64,000 bases of DNA from positions 85,970,324 through 86,034,323 of the forward strand of contig CP136061.1 in NCBI GenBank assembly GCA_032622095.1. The letters are read 5' to 3'. Position numbers and translations under genes: made by a program. Under the pieces are notes generated by a model. The model made no database searches. It was not told the origin of the DNA and worked only from the letters and a program-made list of their open reading frames with translations. Source of the stretch: Siphonodentalium dalli. Lineage: Eukaryota; Mollusca; Scaphopoda; Gadilida; Siphonodentaliidae. This document shows, in pieces, positions 58,197 through 64,000 of this stretch; position 1 is the stretch's first letter, and each line of letters opens with the position of its first letter.

Positions 58197-58677
58197 TTCA
58201 TCTTAATAAAATTATATAATGAAAAATATATTGCATTATTGATGCTCACAAAACCATAGCAAAATGAACTGTTATATTGAATGACAATTAACTGTAAACT
58301 AAATTTTCAAGTTAGTGTTTAATATTAAAGTTTAGTTATGTTTTCTTAAACTTTTGAGATTGCAACTGGAAATGGGTTGAAACTTAAAAGAATCATTGCA
58401 TTCTACTCTGAGCAGTTTCTGATTCTGACTTTTACTGATGAAGAGTGATTATTGAATCATCTAAGTATCAATATCTGAGGCAATGGATATCTTCTAATAA
58501 TACCCCCACTCGCACAGTGAATAGTGAGTTTATCTTGTAAAAGTTATTGGGTCTCAATGAAATATTTCAGATTTCAGTGTTTTTATCATGAGGGTTTAAA
58601 GAGGGAATGGTGATTGCATATAGCACTCTAGCATGCATTAATTTTGTGCAACAAGGGTATGTGTATTGATATTATTT

Positions 58678-59205
58678 TTTGTCCCCCGAAATTTTTTTAT
58701 TTTCGGGGGACTGTAGGAACGGGCTCTGTCCGTCCGTTCGTCTGTCACACTTTTGAGTACCTTCATGGTGTAATCATCTCTTCCTACAGTTTCCATGCTA
58801 GAGATTTGTAGCTTCAGAATATTGTTGCCCATATATTGAAGATGTGCAACATGTATATAGATGACGTAATAGTTATTTTTTGACAGAGTTATTAACCCTT
58901 TTCGACTTAGAAAATTTCAACATTTTTTATAATTTTCTGTATGAGGGTACCTTCATGGTGTAATCAACTCCTCCTATAGTTTTGATCGTGGATATTTGAA
59001 ATTTCAGACTATACTGTTACCCACATATTGGAGATGTGTTGGGTTATATTTAGTTTTGACTGTGAGATAAACATGGGTGATAAGGGTGGTTGATTTATTT
59101 TGTCAACATATAAACCTTTTCGACTTAGAAATTTTAAATATGTTTTTTAATTTCTTTAACATCAACTTGCCATGTTTTCGGGGGACACTGGTCAGCTGAC
59201 CTTTT
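58678..59205. repeat. Element with 'TCCCCCGAAA...TTTCGGGGGA' hairpin head and two ~260-bp units
   Basis: Head GTCCCCCGAAATTTTTTT / TTTTCGGGGGAC, then GGGCTCTGTCCGTCCG, then two units beginning ACCTTCATGGTGTAATCA and ending CTTTTCGACTTAGAAA. The end is GTTTTCGGGGGACA. The head recurs at 62219. Confidence 0.85.
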
Positions 59206-59487
59206 ATTTATTTATCGCCCTTTATCACCTCGATAGGATGATGAATATCACTATGTCGAATCATAAACCATGGAAACAAGCTTCTAAAAGATACTTAGGT
59301 CAAAGCAGTCCAAAATAAACCAAATGATTAATGTATTCAAATATAATACGGATTTTATCACACAATTAGCCCCTAAATCAAACGGCTGGACCATGGTAAC
59401 TGAAAATTTGTATACCTGTAGTAATTTGACCTGGGATCGTTATTAGATAGGTCCTGTTCACCTCAGATGTTTTAAAAGGGCACAAAC

Positions 59488-60605
59488 ACTTATTAGCTCA
59501 ACTTACTTTGTAAGTTTGAGCTATTGTCATGGCTTGGCATCCGTCGTCCGTGTGTGCGTGTGTCCGTCAACAAATTCCTTTGGCGCGGGCTACAGGTCGT
59601 ATCTTTGGTCTGATCTTTATGAAATTTGTCATGAATGTTGACATTGACATGTTGATGGGAACAAGTCATTTTGGGGTCATTCGGCCAAAAACATGGCCGC
59701 TGGTGGCCATCTTGGATTTCAAAATTAAATCCATTGGCGCGGGCTACAGGCCGAACTGTTTGTGTGATCATCATAAAATTTGTCGTGAATGTTGACATTT
59801 ACATGTAGATGGGAACGAGTAATTTTAGTATCATTCGGCCTAAAAACATGGCCGCTGGTGGCCATCTTGTATTTTACTCTTTGCATCACTAAATCCTTTG
59901 ACACATCCTACAGACCACATCTCTGATCCGATCATCACCAAACTTCATATGGATAATCGGGGCGACCTCTAGATGGGAACGAGTCATTTTGGGGTCATTT
60001 GGCCAAAATAACATGGCCGCCGTCAGCCATATTGGATTTTACTCTTTGCATCACTGAATACTTTGACACACCCTACATACCACATCCCTGATCTGATCAT
60101 CACCAAACTTCATATGGATCATCGGGGTGACCTCTTGACGGGAACAAGTCATTTTGGGGTCATTCAGCAAAAAAATATGGTCACCAATGGCCATTTTGAA
60201 TTTTACTCTTTGTATGACTAAATATTTCTACAAAATCCATTAGCATGGGTTATAGACCGATCTGTTTGTTTCATCTTCATGAAATTTGTCATGGATGTTG
60301 ACATTGACATGTAGATGGGAACGAGTCATTTTGGGGTCATTCGGCAAAAAAACACCGGTGGCCGTTTTAGAATTTCCTCTTTGCATCACTAAATCCTTTG
60401 GCACACATCCCTGATCCGATCATTATGAAACTTGTCATGAATGTTGATATTGACATGTAGAAGGGAACGAGTCATTTTGGGGGTATTGGTCTCTCTTCAC
60501 ATTTACATTTTGTCTTACTTAGACATTTCAATTAGCTCATTTCCTAATTCCTCCATTTACTGTCAACCATTAAATTATTTCCCTACCTAAGTTGAGCTAT
60601 AGTGT
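59488..60605. repeat. Tandem-core element bounded by 'TTGAGCTA' inverted ends, ~170-bp units
   Basis: Begins AGCTCAACTTACTTTGTAAG followed by TTTGAGCTATTGTCATGGC and GTCCGTGTG. Contains about six units with GGGAACGAGTCATTTTGGGG, TCATTCGGCCAAAAACATGG, GGTGGCCATCTTGGATTT and TTGCATCACTAAAT. Ends CCTAAGTTGAGCTATAGTGTC. ORFs at 59493-59798 are repeat shadows. Confidence 0.88.
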
Positions 60606-61708
60606 CATTGACACGTTCATTTTATATATATTTAGGCTGAGGTGATCAAATGGTTGGACCCTCAGAGTTGAACATTTTATACATGGGTAAGTTGACCCTG
60701 GGAATCTTATTAGATAGGTCCCGTTGACCTCAGAAGTCTTAAAATGGCACTACTAATTAATTTAACTAAATAATTAACTATATACCCAATATGGTTGCAA
60801 TCTGGTAAGTAAAAATTGAAGCACGTGGGATATATTGACCCGTATAGTGTCTGGAGATATATGCCGTTGCCCTCAGATAACTTAAAAGGGGGGAATATTA
60901 GCAATAAAGATCGTATCTTATTAGCTTAGAAGATGTGTAGGAACATTGATACAGATGGGTCACCTGACCAGCTATGGAATTATAATGTGACAGACGCCTT
61001 TGATCTCATGCCTTAAATGGGTGCTTTTAAATTATATGATCAATAAAGAGCATTTATTATTAGCACAGATGCTATGTGGGACAACTGTCAAGTTCCTGTC
61101 AACAAAATAACGATCGAAATCCCCATTGTCATGGGATAGGTGCTGTTAAACTCAAATGACTTGACTCGTTTCGGACGTGATTCTTTTGGGAAAACATTAT
61201 GCACAGACGAGATTTTTTGCAGAAATGCTTACTTTTATCTCACTTTATAGCAATTGAAGCGTTTATTTAATGTTGGGGCAGACCATTTGTCATGTCAGAA
61301 TTCTCCACGTGACAACTCATACTACATGATGGGTGATCATCCATAGTCTATAAATCTTCCAGAATTTTAGGGTAGATACCACCAAATTGCGACCGATTGA
61401 GTTTCGGAAAATTATACGTTTGGGAGCTGTAATTTCGCTATATGACGAGATGTTTGAGACATATTGAATAAATTGCTATTAATTTTAAAATTATAGGATA
61501 CAGAAATATACTTGAATTGCTCTCTCTTCTGGTTCCTTTCGCTAAAGGGGTCAAGAACCACCTGTCATGGACCGACCTCTCAAGTCGCCAGCGTGCAATT
61601 TGTGCTTATATTTAATGTCCTGGCATGTGAAAAGTTTATTACAGGAGTGTAGTCTGGCTCGCGTGTACTTTCAATTTGGTGGTTCACAACGGTGGCATTT
61701 GGTTTTAT
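60606..61708. other. Unannotated stretch
   Basis: No gene supported; short ORFs at 60710-60904 and 61567-61752 have no domain. Confidence 0.4.
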
Positions 61709-61860
61709 TACCCAGAAATTCGAGGACATTTAGTTGCATGCACTCAATGTGAAGTAACTCTATATTAAAGTTCATACTATGGGTGCGTGTGTGTGATTAG
61801 TTAATATGGTGTTACTTCGCATTGTGTGCATGCGTCAAATTGCGCCGAATTTCTGGGCAA
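61709..61860. repeat. Imperfect hairpin of ~150 bp
   Basis: CCCAGAAATTCG and TGCATGCACTCAATGTGAAG at the left pair with CTTCGCATTGTGTGCATGC and CGAATTTCTGGG at the right. Confidence 0.8.
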
Positions 61861-62218
61861 TCATGCAAGCCTAAGCAAGTATAGAATGTGCAGCAATAAG
61901 AGTGAGTGCCAACATAAAACTTGTCTATACGCGTATGTGGCGCCCCTATTTTGGAATAAAATGACGTCACAAATCACGGCAAGCGACCCCCCCCCCCCCA
62001 CATGATGCCAAAAATAGGTTACATCGTTCTGGACCCATCACTGAGCGATCGGCCTATATTTACAACATGTTAATCTGCTCAAAACATTTAATTATAAAAG
62101 AATCATTCACTAAATCCCGTCCTAAATGAGTTCAAGGTGCACTAATACTTAGCAATAAAGAGATATAGATCATGTAACTTTATCATGCAATAGCTGCTGT
62201 TGACCCCACATCACTAAT

Positions 62219-63320
62219 TGTCCCCCGAAAAAATTATTTTCGGGGGACTATAGAAACGGGCTCCGTCCGTTCGTTCGTCCGTCCGTCACATTTTTGGGGT
62301 CATTCGGCCAAAAAACATGACCGCTGCATGGTGGCCATCTTGGATTTCAAATTTGAATCCATTGGCGCGGGCTACAGGCCGTACTAAAATTTGTCATGAA
62401 TGTTGACATTTACATGTAGATGGGAACGAGTCATTTTAGGATCAATCAGCCAAAAACATGGCCGCTGGTGGCCATCTTGGATTTTACTCTTTGCAGCACT
62501 AAATACTTTGACAGACCATACATACCACATCCCTGATCTGATCATCACCAAACGGACGGATCATCGGGGTGACCTCTTGATGGGAACGAGTAATTTGGGG
62601 GTCATTCGCCAAAAAAAATATGGCCACCAATGGCCATTTTGTATTTTGTAAATATATATCATTAAAGGTACTCAAATCTATTTTACTCTTTGCATCAGTA
62701 AATCCATTGACACATCATACAGACCACATCTCTGATCAGATCATCACCAAACTTCATATGTATCATCGGGGTGACCTCTAGATGGGAGCGTGTCATTTGG
62801 CAAAAATAAAACATGGTCGCCATCAGCCATCTTGGATTTTACTATTTGCATATAACTAAATACTTTCACAGCCCTGATCCGGTCATCACCAAACTTTATA
62901 TTCATGATTGGGATGGCCCCTAGTTGGGCACGAATAATTTTGGGGTCATTCGGCCAAAAAACATGACCGCTGCATGGTGGCCATCTTGGATTTCAAATTT
63001 TAATCCATTGGCGCGGGCTACAGGCCGTACTGATCATCATAAAATTTGTCATGAATGTTGACATTTACATGTAGATGGGAACGAGTCATTTTAGGATCAA
63101 TCGGCCAAAAACATGGCCGCTGGTGGCCATCTTGGATTTTACTCTTTGCAGCACTAAATACTTTGACACACCCAACATACCACAACCCTGATATGATCAT
63201 CAACAAACGGACGGATCATCGGATGGACCTCTTGATGGGAACGAGTCATTTTGGGGTCATTCGGCAAAAAAAAATATGGCCATTTTGGATTTTGTAAATA
63301 TATATCATTAAAGGTACGCA
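62219..63320. repeat. Second array of the ~170-bp units, with the 'TCCCCCGAAA' head
   Basis: Head GTCCCCCGAAAAAATTATTT and CGGGGGACTATAG, GGGCTCCGTCCG, then about six units like those at 59.5 kb. 62320-62665 and 62970-63312 are nearly identical, so ~650 bp was duplicated within the array. The ORFs at 62400-62651 and 63055-63297 share a sequence for that reason. Confidence 0.88.
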
Positions 63321-63382
63321 ATCCGATTAAGCACCCATAAATTACTATTTCTTTGGCTTCAGGGGTAAAAAATATTTGATTC

Positions 63383-63700
63383 GAGTCGAGGAACCCATCC
63401 ATCAAAGCTCAGAGTTATTATATATTGATTTTTGAAGTTTGTAATTTTCTCGAGATGTGCACTAATAATTGCCCCTAAGTTTGTAATTTTCTCGAGATGT
63501 GTATTAATAATTTCCACAGAAACACTTATTCAAACAGGCGAAGATGGATAACTCTAAAATCAAGTGTATTAGTAACGCAATTTTGACTGAGATCATCCTT
63601 TTGACAGCGTGTTTCTGGGCCAGAAACAATAGAAATATCAAAACTTCAAACATTTATATCTGATCACTCTGAGCGTTGATTGGTAGGTTCCTCGACCTGG
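63383..63700. repeat. Foldback element (arms ~90 bp); one arm also at 36046-36175
   Basis: TCGAGGAACCCATCC, ATCAAAGCTCAGAGT and TTTTTGAAGTTTG at the left pair with the complement at 63630-63700. AATTTTCTCGAGATGTGYA is repeated twice inside. Confidence 0.8.
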
Positions 63701-64000
63701 TGCATATTTCTGTGTTTGTTATTACCGCAATATATTTACAAATCTAAGTGCATTCTGAATAATCGACGCAATTCCAAGTAAAGGTTTATCCTATGATACA
63801 CATCCCCGGGTACACCCAGGTTACGAACTGCCATAAAATAAGTGCAAAGATTGAATACGTCTGTGTCACACGCTATGGAACTTCGAAACCGGCACTCGCC
63901 TCTGATTGACTGATTGACTGATTGTTTATTGCAAAGTCGTCAATTAAGGCGAAACATGCTATAACATATATACAATATTTACAATAGGTCACAAAAAACA
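63701..64000. other. Unannotated right edge
   Basis: A short TGATTGACTGATTGACTGAT run at 63903-63926 resembles the microsatellite-like 3' tails of some non-LTR retrotransposons. No coding sequence seen. Confidence 0.35.

Overview
The window looks like a repeat-dominated intergenic or heterochromatic stretch of a marine invertebrate animal genome. A mollusc (bivalve) is my best guess; a hemichordate or lancelet is not excluded. Reasons: AT-rich DNA with no intact host gene, a Ty3/gypsy integrase, a Polinton/Maverick (adintovirus-like) element, C2H2 zinc fingers, LINE ORF1 remnants, and many short non-autonomous elements with tandem cores and hairpin ends. There is no bacterial gene organisation, rRNA or CRISPR. 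The species cannot be fixed from sequence alone.

Layout. 0-1.7 kb: 3' end of a Ty3/gypsy element (integrase, then polypurine tract and the start of the 3' LTR). 1.7-7.9 kb: dispersed repeats, foldback hairpins and degenerate tandem repeats. 7.9-8.45 kb: a broken ORF with an OTU-like look. 8.76-20.73 kb: a decayed Polinton with every gene on the minus strand. In transcription order these are PolB, an unassigned ORF with an F-box-like start, packaging ATPase, a 186-residue protein, a 112-residue protein, a PKKMVxVP-type protein, integrase with chromodomain, a two-TM protein, penton/minor capsid, a pX-like core protein, major capsid protein, a CxxCxxxHPSQ-type protein, and an adenain-type protease. 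20.74-27.1 kb: several copies of an ~1.1 kb repeat (R1), including a large inverted pair. 27.4-34.6 kb: tandem arrays, nested minisatellites and 'GACTTCGTCCGGGC' elements. 34.6-43.5 kb: mostly unannotated AT-rich DNA with more such elements. 43.6-46.5 kb: a broken multi-finger C2H2 locus and a second remnant. 46.5-51.4 kb: small arrays, a TIR element, and a LINE-type ORF1 split in two. 51.6-52.4 kb: a 20-bp minisatellite. 54.2-64 kb: more tandem-core elements, a Ginger-like TIR element with a 4-bp target duplication, and perfect hairpins.

The Polinton is the only coherent gene system. It holds a complete set for DNA replication (PolB), integration (INT), virion assembly (MCP, penton, core protein), packaging (ATPase) and maturation (protease). 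Neighbouring genes abut or overlap by 4 nt (ATGA), as in a compact virus. It is no longer functional: I count at least ten in-frame stops, at least six frameshifts, loss of the PolB motif A region, a changed Exo I aspartate, and a 554-bp transposon inserted exactly into PolB motif B with a 7-bp target duplication. The most interesting parts are the two unassigned ORFs tied to it: the F-box-like one inside, and the OTU-like one just beyond the protease end.
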